Shown piece by piece: positions 1-5,045 of a stretch of 5,675 nt of DNA. Every line of letters begins with the position of its first letter. Within the stretch, counting starts at the first letter, position 1. The notes under the pieces are model-generated. The model had not been told where the DNA came from. It was given only the letters and a program-made list of their open reading frames with translations, and made no database searches. The translations under genes were made by a program, and so were the position numbers. Source of the stretch: an uncultured Prevotellaceae bacterium (lineage in GTDB: Bacteria > Bacteroidota > Bacteroidia > Bacteroidales > Bacteroidaceae); contig CALAVF010000106.1 in NCBI GenBank assembly GCA_937892315.1, positions 1-5,675 of the forward strand, written 5' to 3'.

Positions 1-636
1 AGATCTTTAGATGAAGCTTTAAGTAAAGCAATGATAAATAATGCTATTATAACAAGCTTAGAAGATATGAACAAAAATTACAATTCAAATAATTCTAACA
101 GTTCATCAGGAAGTGTCAAAAGTCTCAAAATAGAAGAAATAATTAATAAAAAAATCATCATAATTAAACAAGAAAAACCAATAAATTCTGTAAAAATATT
201 TTCAAAAGAAAATTTTGATAAAAGATTTCATTTCCAAAAATTAGTTGATTTAGATTTTAATTTAAAATATTATTATACTCCTATTCCAGACAGAAGAATT
301 GAGTTAAAAAATGAAAGCAATATATGGTTTAAAGAAATTAATGACTTTTATAAAAATAAAAAATTGGATTCAGAACTTTTAATTGTTGGACCAAGAGGAG
401 TTGGTAAATCAACTACTATTTTAAAGACTTTAAATGTACTAAAAATTCCCAGATTATATTTCCCAATTAGAAAAATAATGAATCTTGACAGTAGAAAATG
501 GAAAAAAATTTTATTATATGAAGCTTTATATATTTTAAATAATGAAGAAGATATGGAAGCTTTTAAAAATATGATTAAAGCTGCGGATGAAAATGGAGAT
601 GGAGAGATGAGGTCACAAGACTGCGGCAACTTGTGA
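1..636 (+). CDS. Partial P-loop NTPase, A+T-rich, probably from a microbial eukaryote; 3' end chimeric
   Basis: The reading frame is open from base 1 and its first internal ATG is at 31, so the true N-terminus lies outside the window. The 211 visible residues show an Asn/Ser-rich low-complexity stretch (about residues 26-37), a Lys/Ile-rich segment, then a Walker A motif GPRGVGKST at about residues 130-138, preceded by the hydrophobic strand ELLIVG. This indicates an ATP/GTP-binding P-loop ATPase. No Walker B or sensor motif is visible, so the domain is cut off. Codons end almost entirely in A or T until about 583. From 604 onward they turn G/C-ending (GAG, AGG, GAC, TGC, GGC, AAC, TTG) up to a TGA at 634-636. 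The last 8-18 residues therefore probably come from the adjoining bacterial DNA and the stop is artificial. The style resembles proteins of anaerobic gut fungi or rumen ciliates. The specific function is not recognised. Confidence 0.6.
   Translation, partial: RSLDEALSKAMINNAIITSLEDMNKNYNSNNSNSSSGSVKSLKIEEIINKKIIIIKQEKPINSVKIFSKENFDKRFHFQKLVDLDFNLKYYYTPIPDRRIELKNESNIWFKEINDFYKNKKLDSELLIVGPRGVGKSTTILKTLNVLKIPRLYFPIRKIMNLDSRKWKKILLYEALYILNNEEDMEAFKNMIKAADENGDGEMRSQDCGNL
583..612. other. Abrupt composition junction (probable chimeric join)
   Basis: Left of this interval the DNA is A+T-rich with lysine/asparagine-rich coding. Right of it the DNA is balanced in composition and carries Bacteroidota-type signals and genes. 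The first G-ending codon other than ATG near the boundary is GCG at 583, and G/C-ending codons dominate from 604. No inverted repeats, target-site duplication, integrase or tRNA end marks the boundary, so a mobile-element edge is not supported. A chimeric assembly or ligation of two organisms is the leading explanation. The exact breakpoint cannot be fixed from sequence alone. Confidence 0.7.
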
Positions 637-665
637 ACAATCTGAAAGGGCATTGATTTTGTCCG

Positions 666-673
666 TAACTTTG
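666..673 (+). promoter_or_regulatory. Bacteroidota -7 box (TAACTTTG) upstream of the HU-like operon
   Basis: TAACTTTG matches the Bacteroidota primary-sigma -7 consensus TAnnTTTG exactly. A weak -33 candidate, TCTG, lies at 641-644. Transcription would begin near 680, giving a leader of roughly 120 bases before the ATG at 801. That leader holds only a weak 5-bp hairpin (679-683 with 690-694). No other gene is visible between 637 and 800. Confidence 0.5.
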
Positions 674-782
674 CATCGGATTCAAAAGAGAATCGGGGCA
701 TGAAAGGCTCATCCGGAGGGGTGTTTCAGACCTTGAGACGCAGATGGATCCAAAGTTAAAAGAAGTATTAACAACTTAAACG

Positions 783-792
783 AAGAAAGGAG
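783..792 (+). promoter_or_regulatory. Strong Shine-Dalgarno-like ribosome binding site of the first HU-like gene
   Basis: AAGAAAGGAG ends 8 bases before the ATG at 801 and supports that start. The same ten bases recur at 1223-1232 before the second HU-like gene. Strong Shine-Dalgarno sequences are uncommon in Bacteroidota, so two identical ones suggest selection for high translation or a duplicated leader. Confidence 0.6.
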
Positions 793-800
793 ACACCATT

Positions 801-1199
801 ATGGCAGTCAAGTATCGTTCAGTAAAGGCTGTCCTCGGCTACATCGAGGAGAAGCCACAAGTATGGAAGGTGCAGAAACTTACCTTCCCAGTGATTAACG
901 AAAAGACGCTGGTTGAGTACATCGCCAACTCTGCCCACATTCCCAAGAGCACGGTCAAGGGTTGTGTGCTTGCCATCAGCGAGGCAATTGCGTACTTTGT
1001 CATCAACGGACACTGCGTGACGTTCGATTCGTTCGGCTCTTTCTATCTGAAGGTGCAGACGAAGGTCGCCCAGACGCTTGAAGAATGTGATGCCAACGTG
1101 ATTGAAAACACCACGCTCGGATTTCGTGCCAACACCAAACTTGCCGAACTTGCCAACAAGACCAAGGTGGAGCGAGCAGCGTCCCTCAATCTGGACTAA
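801..1199 (+). CDS. HU-like DNA-binding protein (Bacteroidota HU/HU-HIG type), first of tandem pair
   Basis: This 132-residue protein resembles the Bacteroidota variants of the HU/IHF fold. After a basic N-terminus (VKYRSVK) comes a helical segment at about residues 34-72, from EKTLVEYIANSAHIPKST to AIAYFVINGH. This corresponds to the HU helix pair. It is followed by VTFDSFGSFYLKV (about 73-85), matching the HU signature in which a glycine-phenylalanine turn (GLGSF-like) opens the beta arm. A C-terminal stretch with a GFRANTKL motif (about 107-114) fits the 'xFxPxxxL' end of the HU fold. Such proteins bind DNA with little sequence specificity and probably act in nucleoid architecture. ATG 801 is supported by a strong ribosome binding site. 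It is followed after 39 bases by a paralogue, probably cotranscribed. The family is clear; the exact role is inferred. Confidence 0.85.
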   Translation: MAVKYRSVKAVLGYIEEKPQVWKVQKLTFPVINEKTLVEYIANSAHIPKSTVKGCVLAISEAIAYFVINGHCVTFDSFGSFYLKVQTKVAQTLEECDANVIENTTLGFRANTKLAELANKTKVERAASLNLD

Positions 1200-1201
1200 T
1201 C

Positions 1202-1213
1202 AACAAATTTGTT
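1202..1213. repeat. 12-bp perfect palindrome in the gap between the HU-like genes
   Basis: AACAAATTTGTT is a perfect palindrome three bases past the TAA of the first HU-like gene. It sits ten bases before the ribosome binding site of the second gene. It could be an operator or a minor RNA element. It is short and A+T-rich, so chance is possible. No TAnnTTTG box is present in this gap. Confidence 0.35.
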
Positions 1214-1222
1214 TTACATTCA

Positions 1223-1232
1223 AAGAAAGGAG
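1223..1232 (+). promoter_or_regulatory. Shine-Dalgarno-like site that decides the start of the second HU-like gene
   Basis: AAGAAAGGAG lies 6 bases upstream of the ATG at 1239. An in-frame ATG at 1209 would place this sequence inside the coding region and would lack a ribosome binding site of its own. The start at 1239 is therefore preferred. Confidence 0.7.
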
Positions 1233-1238
1233 TTTTTT

Positions 1239-1742
1239 ATGAACACATCAATTTCCCCCATCAAGGGTGCTACCCTGATGTATCCCAAGAAAGTGACCCT
1301 CAACTTCATGGAGGATAAGCCCGAAGTTTATCGTCTCTGCTATCTGCGTGGCAGCGTGATTCACGACAAGGAGGTCATCTACTATGCTGCAAAGGCTGCC
1401 CATGTGCCAGAAAGTACCATCAAACTGGCGGAAGAGGCGCTTTTTGATGCCATCAGTTATTTCTGCACCAACGGACACGCTGTGCAGGTTCCAGGGCTCG
1501 GTTCGTTTGGCATTCAGTTCAACACCAATGTGGCTGAAACTGAAGAGGAGGCGACGGAGGAGTGTATCAACCGCAAGTATATCCGCTTTTGGCCCAAGCA
1601 CGACATCCGTGACCTTTGCAGTCAGAAGAATCTCAATGTCGAGGTGAAAGACCTGCTGAAACTCAAACAGACGAACAACACACCTTCGGATGATGATTCG
1701 GACGACGACACGCCTGATACCCCTGACACCCCTACTCCATAG
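1239..1742 (+). CDS. HU-like DNA-binding protein with acidic Asp/Pro/Thr tail, second of tandem pair
   Basis: This 167-residue protein is a divergent paralogue of the preceding gene. Shared landmarks include a KPEVYRL segment against KPQVWKV, a helical core (KEVIYYAAKAAHVPESTIK, about residues 44-62), the FCTNGHAVQVPGLGSFGIQF region (about 75-94) with the canonical HU GLGSFG turn, and IRFWPKHDIRDL (about 115-126) matching the HU C-terminal 'xFxPxxxL' motif. It differs in a C-terminal extension of about 20 residues rich in Asp, Thr and Pro (DDDSDDDTPDTPDTP, about 151-165), which is probably disordered. The acidic tail could tune DNA binding or contact partner proteins; this is inference. The start at 1239 is chosen because a strong ribosome binding site precedes it. 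The gene ends 32 bases before a hairpin that faces the convergent aroB. Confidence 0.85.
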   Translation: MNTSISPIKGATLMYPKKVTLNFMEDKPEVYRLCYLRGSVIHDKEVIYYAAKAAHVPESTIKLAEEALFDAISYFCTNGHAVQVPGLGSFGIQFNTNVAETEEEATEECINRKYIRFWPKHDIRDLCSQKNLNVEVKDLLKLKQTNNTPSDDDSDDDTPDTPDTPTP

Positions 1743-1774
1743 TTGGGTAGTGCTATGGTCCTGACAACATGAAG

Positions 1775-1808
1775 AGAGGCTCCGCATGGATTTCCATGCG
1801 GAGCCTCT
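1775..1808. terminator. Bidirectional hairpin terminator between the HU-like operon and aroB
   Basis: A 15-bp perfect stem pairs 1775-1789 with 1794-1808 around an ATTT loop (stem core GGCTCCGCATGG / CCATGCGGAGCC). It sits between the stop codons of two convergent genes (1742 and 1823), as expected for a shared terminator. There is no long T-tract on either side, so it may rely on stem strength alone. Hairpins with short or no U-tracts are common at Bacteroidota gene ends. Confidence 0.75.
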
Positions 1809-1822
1809 TGGTTAGTGGTGTC

Positions 1823-2872
1823 TCAGTTGCCATCCCTGAAGAAGTCGAGCATCTCGAAGATTTCTTTTTTGTCGGCTGATTGGTTGATGCGGATGTCGCC
1901 CACATCACCAAGGAGGGTGAAGTTGATGATGCCGGCGGTGTTCTTCTTGTCGTGGGTCATGTATTGGTAGAGTTCTTCGTAGTCGTCGCAGGTGATGGGC
2001 AACTCTCCGTAGTTCTCCTTGATGAAACGTACCGTCTGCCGCATCTTGTCGGTGGGGAAGCCGGTCTTGATGCAGGAGAGGTAGAGTTCGCAGATGAGTC
2101 CCCATGCGACGGCGTAGCCGTGCAGATAGGGCTTGCGAGAGAGTGCCCAACTCTCGAAAGCATGTCCTGCGGTGTGTCCGAGGTTGAGGGCTTTGCGGAT
2201 GCCGTGCTCGAAGGGGTCTTCTTGCACGATGCGTTCTTTGATGGCGACACTGGTGCCTACCATCTTCCCCAAGTGCAGATAATCCACTTCGTTCAGATCG
2301 AAGTTGAGCAGTTCGGCAAAGTTCTCATTCGTGGAAATCAGTCCGTGTTTGAGCATTTCGGCATAGCCCGAACAGATGTTCTCGTGGTCGAGCGTCTTCA
2401 GAAATTCCGTGTCGAGAATGACTGTTTCTGGCGAGTTGAACACGCCGATTTCGTTCTTCAATCCGTTGAAGTTAATGCCCGTCTTGCCACCTACACTGGC
2501 ATCGACCATGGAGAGCAGGGTGGTGGGGATGTTGATGTACTTGATGCCACGTTTGAAGGTGCTTGCCGCAAAGCCGCCAAGGTCGGTCACCATGCCGCCG
2601 CCGAGGTTCACCATAAGCGAATGGCGTGTGCCACCCCCATTGCCCATCTCGGTCCATACGTGGGCGAGGGTTTCGATGTTCTTGTGGGTGTCGGTGGCAC
2701 CGATGGTGATATGTATGGCGTCTTTCAGGCAGGGGATGTCCTTGACTACAGGAAGGCACAGTTTGTGTGTGGTCTCGTCGGTCAAAAGGAATAGTTTGTC
2801 GTGCTTCACTTCACTCACCGCTTCGGTCAGTGTTTTAGCAATGTCAGTCGAAATAACTACTTTATTTGCCAT
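1823..2872 (-). CDS. aroB: 3-dehydroquinate synthase
   Basis: The 349-residue protein is full length for the family. It catalyses the NAD-dependent, metal-dependent cyclisation of DAHP to 3-dehydroquinate in the cytoplasm, the second step of the shikimate pathway to aromatic amino acids. Visible signatures are the NAD-binding NLGGGMVTDLGGFAAS (about residues 89-104), FKRG, and PTTLLSMVDASVGGKTGIN (about 116-134) with substrate-contacting D124 and K130. GYAEMLKHG (169-177) supplies metal ligand E172. LGHTAGHAFE (231-240) supplies H233 (metal) and H237 (substrate). LHGYAVAWG (250-258) supplies metal ligand H251. All catalytic positions appear intact. The ATG at 2870-2872 follows a short leader from a TACCTTTG box. 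It is divergent from rfbC and convergent with the HU-like operon. No other shikimate gene is in view. Confidence 0.97.
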   Translation of the reverse strand: MANKVVISTDIAKTLTEAVSEVKHDKLFLLTDETTHKLCLPVVKDIPCLKDAIHITIGATDTHKNIETLAHVWTEMGNGGGTRHSLMVNLGGGMVTDLGGFAASTFKRGIKYINIPTTLLSMVDASVGGKTGINFNGLKNEIGVFNSPETVILDTEFLKTLDHENICSGYAEMLKHGLISTNENFAELLNFDLNEVDYLHLGKMVGTSVAIKERIVQEDPFEHGIRKALNLGHTAGHAFESWALSRKPYLHGYAVAWGLICELYLSCIKTGFPTDKMRQTVRFIKENYGELPITCDDYEELYQYMTHDKKNTAGIINFTLLGDVGDIRINQSADKKEIFEMLDFFRDGN

Positions 2873-2891
2873 GTCTCATTGAATATTTTTG

Positions 2892-2899
2892 CAAAGGTA
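2892..2899 (-). promoter_or_regulatory. aroB promoter -7 box (TACCTTTG on the minus strand)
   Basis: Read on the minus strand, the sequence is TACCTTTG, an exact match to the Bacteroidota -7 consensus TAnnTTTG, about 20 bases ahead of the aroB ATG. The -33 position falls inside the tandem TTTTCAC heptamers (about 2918-2925), so the heptamers provide the upstream promoter sequence. An identical box in mirror image serves rfbC. Confidence 0.7.
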
Positions 2900-2908
2900 A
2901 GGAATAAA

Positions 2909-2936
2909 GTGAAAAGTGAAAAGTGAAAAGTGAAAA
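2909..2936. repeat. Tandem GTGAAAA heptamers, left arm
   Basis: Four consecutive 7-bp units (GTGAAAA) run from 2909 to 2936. They are mirrored as TTTTCAC units at about 2990-3017. Repeats this short and uniform can change copy number by strand slippage, which would alter the spacing of the upstream promoter DNA. Confidence 0.85.
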
Positions 2937-3026
2937 ATCTAAGTAACTTATCACGCGGATTGTATTTCATTGGTACAGGTTACATAAATTTTTCACTTTT
3001 CACTTTTCACTTTTCACTTTATTCCT

Positions 3027-3034
3027 TACCTTTG
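3027..3034 (+). promoter_or_regulatory. rfbC promoter -7 box (TACCTTTG)
   Basis: TACCTTTG matches TAnnTTTG and lies 25 bases before the rfbC ATG at 3060, implying a very short leader. The DNA upstream is the TTTTCAC heptamer array, identical to that behind the aroB promoter. Confidence 0.7.
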
Positions 3035-3059
3035 CACCTGTTTTTAATAAGGAATAGTT

Positions 3060-3638
3060 ATGATTAACGTGATTGACACCGAGATTGAAGGTGTAAAAAT
3101 TATTGAGCCGAAGTTGTTTGGCGATGCTCGCGGTTACTTTTTTGAGAGTTTCTCGCAACGGGAGTTCGAAGAGAAGGTCTGCAAGACGGTGTTCGTGCAA
3201 GACAACGAAAGCCAATCGGTGGCTGGTGTGGTGCGTGGCTTGCACTATCAGAAGCCGCCGTTCACCCAGAGCAAGTTGGTGCGTGTGGTGAAGGGTGCGG
3301 TGCTGGACGTGGCTGTGGATATCCGCAAGGGAAGCCCTACGTTTGGCAAGCATGTTTCGGTGGTGCTGACGGCTGACAATCACCGTCAGTTTTTCGTGCC
3401 TCGTGGCTTCGCTCATGGTTTTGCCGTGTTGAGCGATGAGGCTGTCTTCCAATACAAGTGTGACAATTATTATGCTCCGCAGAGTGAGGGCGCCATTGCA
3501 TGGGACGACCCCGACCTGGGCATTGACTGGCAGGTGCCCAATGAGAACCGCATTCTCTCGGAGAAGGATGCACACCATCCTCGGTTGAAGGATGCGGAGT
3601 TGGTGTTCGACATTGACGTGCCGTTGTATGAAAAGTAA
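3060..3638 (+). CDS. rfbC: dTDP-4-dehydrorhamnose 3,5-epimerase
   Basis: The 192-residue protein has the usual RmlC/RfbC length and cupin fold. It epimerises dTDP-4-keto-6-deoxyglucose at C3 and C5, the third step of dTDP-L-rhamnose synthesis for surface polysaccharides. Signatures are the N-terminal PKLFGDARGYFFESF (about residues 17-31), QDNESQSVAGVVRGLHYQ (47-64) with catalytic H62, SKLVRVVKGAVLDVAVDIR (71-89) with K72, FFVPRGFAHGF (111-121), the FQYKCDNYY segment with Y132, and LSEKDAHHP (166-174) with D169/D170 in the family's conserved acid position. It looks intact. The usual partners rfbA, rfbB and rfbD are not adjacent; the gene stands alone between two heptamer-based repeat regions. 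Its ATG lies close behind a TACCTTTG promoter box. Confidence 0.96.
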   Translation: MINVIDTEIEGVKIIEPKLFGDARGYFFESFSQREFEEKVCKTVFVQDNESQSVAGVVRGLHYQKPPFTQSKLVRVVKGAVLDVAVDIRKGSPTFGKHVSVVLTADNHRQFFVPRGFAHGFAVLSDEAVFQYKCDNYYAPQSEGAIAWDDPDLGIDWQVPNENRILSEKDAHHPRLKDAELVFDIDVPLYEK

Positions 3639-3651
3639 AAGAAGGGAAAAA

Positions 3652-3731
3652 TGAAAAGTGAAAAATTTGCTACCGCACTTGTTCGTCATTTTGTTGGCTT
3701 ACTGCTGCGGTAGCAAATTTTTCACTTTTCA
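3652..3731. terminator. Inverted repeat between rfbC and the galactanase gene, likely bidirectional terminator
   Basis: Bases 3652-3677 are the exact reverse complement of 3706-3731 (26-bp arms, 28-base spacer). The inner half of each arm is unique (TTTGCTACCGCA / TGCGGTAGCAAA) and the outer half is GTGAAAA-type heptamer sequence. T-rich runs follow the stem on both strands (CTTTTACTTTTT at 3732-3743; TTTTTCCC on the minus strand). Together with its place between convergent stops at 3638 and 3735, this supports a shared intrinsic terminator. The loop is long for a classical terminator, so a repeat-element origin is also plausible. Confidence 0.7.
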
Positions 3732-3734
3732 CTT

Positions 3735-4979
3735 TTACTTTTTCATCATCTTCTTCCCGTCTTTGATGTAAATGCCAGGAGCGGTCATGTCATTAACACG
3801 TTGCCCGTTCAGGTTGTAGATGGGTGATGTGCCTTGCCCTGCCACCTTGATGTCAGAGATGCCTACCGCCTCTTTTTCAGTGAGGAAGTTCTGGAGTTTC
3901 AGGATGCCGGAGTTGATTTTGTGGGTTTCGTTGTCCCAGAGGCCTCGGTTAATCCACTTCTTCAGCACGGTGAACGTGTTGCCGTTGCCATTCTCTTCGG
4001 GGAACCAGTAGTAGAGACCTGTGACGTTGTTGTGCTTGGCGAGTTCGGTGCAGAGGTCTTCGATGAAGGCTTGTTGTCCTGTTGGGGTGTCAGCCCATGT
4101 GCCAGTGGTGTTGGTCACATCCTCGGTGGGAAACCACTGGTAATAATAAGCCGTCTCCACGATTTGCACGGGTTTGTTGGGGAAGGAAGACTCCAACCGC
4201 GTGAGGGTGGTGGAGAGTGTTGACAGATAGCCATGCCAGAAGGGGTAGTAGGAGAGTCCGATGATATCGTAGTCCACTCCATTGTTCTTCATGGTGTTAT
4301 AGAAATTGACGGTGGCGTTGGCATCGCCGCTCCTTTCGACATGAAGGACAATTTTTGCCTCTGGGGTCACCTCACGTACTGCCTTTGCCGCCGAACTCAG
4401 AAAATCCGTGAAGCGTTTCCATGTGCTGGTGGTGGAATTTGAATAGCAGCGGTCGTTGTTGTTTCGCCAGAGCATACCATAACTGACTTCGTTGCCAATC
4501 TGCACAAAATCGGGGGTGGCATTATTCTCGACCAGATATTCGAGGCAACGCTTCGTGTACCCATACAGGGAGTCTTGCAAAACGGCATTGCTCGTGTTGC
4601 TTTTCCATGTGGAAGGAATGGTCTGATTGTCTGGGTCTGCCCATGTGTCGGAATAGTGGAAATCCAGCAGAAAGTCCATGCCAGCCTCTTTGATGCGTTT
4701 GCCCAGGTTCTTCACATACTCCAGGTCTTGCACCACTTGCGGGTCTGTTTTGCTGTCGGGTGTCACGAACAGGCGTACACGCATGGAGTTCCACTTGCAG
4801 GTGTTCTTCATGTAGGTGAGCACGTCAGGAATCTTGGTTCCTGCACTTGTGTAGTAAGGCGTATTCGCCTTCTCATACTGTGGCAGCACCGAAATGTCAC
4901 CACCCAAGTTAAACGCATTCTGGGCTTGGGCACCCATTGCCATCGTACCCATGATGGCTGCAAATATCAGTTTTTTCAT
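3735..4979 (-). CDS. Secreted GH53 arabinogalactan endo-beta-1,4-galactanase
   Basis: This 414-residue protein carries a signal peptide (MKKLIFAAIM then GTMAMGAQA, predicted cleavage near A19/Q20; no lipobox cysteine) followed by a glycoside hydrolase family 53 (beta/alpha)8 barrel. GH53 enzymes cleave beta-1,4-galactan side chains of pectin (type I arabinogalactan). Diagnostic segments are FNLGGDISVLPQYE (about residues 23-36), NSMRVRLFVTP (64-74), DFLLDFHYSDTWADP (102-116), VQIGNEVSYGMLW (159-171) with acid/base E164, GLSYYPFWHG (241-250), and VQIVETAYYY (271-280) with nucleophile E275. Both catalytic glutamates are present. Residues about 373-414 form a short tail ending in IYNLNGQRV and GIYIKDGKKMMKK, a pattern common at the C-terminus of Prevotella secreted proteins and reminiscent of sorting tails. 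It follows a DUF6377-like regulator on the same strand. The product acts in the periplasm or outside the cell. Confidence 0.94.
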   Translation of the reverse strand: MKKLIFAAIMGTMAMGAQAQNAFNLGGDISVLPQYEKANTPYYTSAGTKIPDVLTYMKNTCKWNSMRVRLFVTPDSKTDPQVVQDLEYVKNLGKRIKEAGMDFLLDFHYSDTWADPDNQTIPSTWKSNTSNAVLQDSLYGYTKRCLEYLVENNATPDFVQIGNEVSYGMLWRNNNDRCYSNSTTSTWKRFTDFLSSAAKAVREVTPEAKIVLHVERSGDANATVNFYNTMKNNGVDYDIIGLSYYPFWHGYLSTLSTTLTRLESSFPNKPVQIVETAYYYQWFPTEDVTNTTGTWADTPTGQQAFIEDLCTELAKHNNVTGLYYWFPEENGNGNTFTVLKKWINRGLWDNETHKINSGILKLQNFLTEKEAVGISDIKVAGQGTSPIYNLNGQRVNDMTAPGIYIKDGKKMMKK

Positions 4980-5026
4980 TGTTGCTTTTTTTATTATATA
5001 AATGTGTCAGTCAGTAAAATCTGTTG

Positions 5027-5034
5027 CAAAGTTA
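5027..5034 (-). promoter_or_regulatory. Galactanase promoter -7 box (TAACTTTG on the minus strand)
   Basis: The minus-strand sequence is TAACTTTG, an exact TAnnTTTG match, about 47 bases ahead of the galactanase ATG, giving a leader of about 40 bases. It lies between the stop of the regulator gene (5046) and the galactanase start (4979). The galactanase can therefore be transcribed separately from the regulator. No clear -33 TTTG is visible at the expected place, which would fit a promoter that needs an activator. Confidence 0.6.
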
Positions 5035-5045
5035 GAAAAAAATCT

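Larger units (their letters stand above)
2890..3036. repeat. Perfect 49-bp inverted repeat containing both divergent promoters
   Basis: Bases 2890-2938 are the exact reverse complement of 2988-3036, separated by a 49-base spacer (2939-2987). Each arm contains, from outside in, TGCAAAGGTA (the -7 box), AGGAATAAA, and four GTGAAAA heptamers ending in AAT. The aroB and rfbC promoters are therefore identical from the -7 box through the -33 region. The spacer itself lacks obvious repeats or a TAnnTTTG box. The structure could arise by duplication-inversion of a promoter, or be kept identical by gene conversion. Confidence 0.95.

Noticed and set aside
586..621. A 12-residue EF-hand-like loop (DENGDGEMRSQD) near the end of the first reading frame.
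   Set aside because: It spans the composition junction, so it is probably formed by chance from two sources. There is a single loop and no paired EF-hand.
1209..1238. An upstream ATG extending the second HU-like protein by ten residues.
   Set aside because: The extension would be encoded by the ribosome binding site and palindrome region. The ATG at 1239 has the well-spaced GGAG.
1248..1787. A minus-strand open frame opposite the second HU-like gene.
   Set aside because: It covers a clear HU-fold gene and starts within the terminator hairpin. No ribosome binding site or motif supports it.
1880..2794. A long open frame on the plus strand opposite aroB.
   Set aside because: It is antisense to a fully conserved aroB, has low-complexity Val/Gly/Asp composition and no recognisable motif. 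It is a shadow of the aroB codon pattern.
2909..3018. A CRISPR-like array from the regular GTGAAAA units.
   Set aside because: The units are 7 bp tandem copies with no unique spacers between them and no cas genes nearby.
2890..3036. An invertible phase-variable promoter (inverton) bounded by the inverted repeat.
   Set aside because: The -7 boxes lie inside the arms, so flipping the 49-base spacer would not change promoter direction. No recombinase gene is in view.
3000..3689. A long open frame on the minus strand opposite rfbC.
   Set aside because: It overlaps an intact rfbC and its ends are translated heptamer repeats. The His/Arg-rich product has no family signature.
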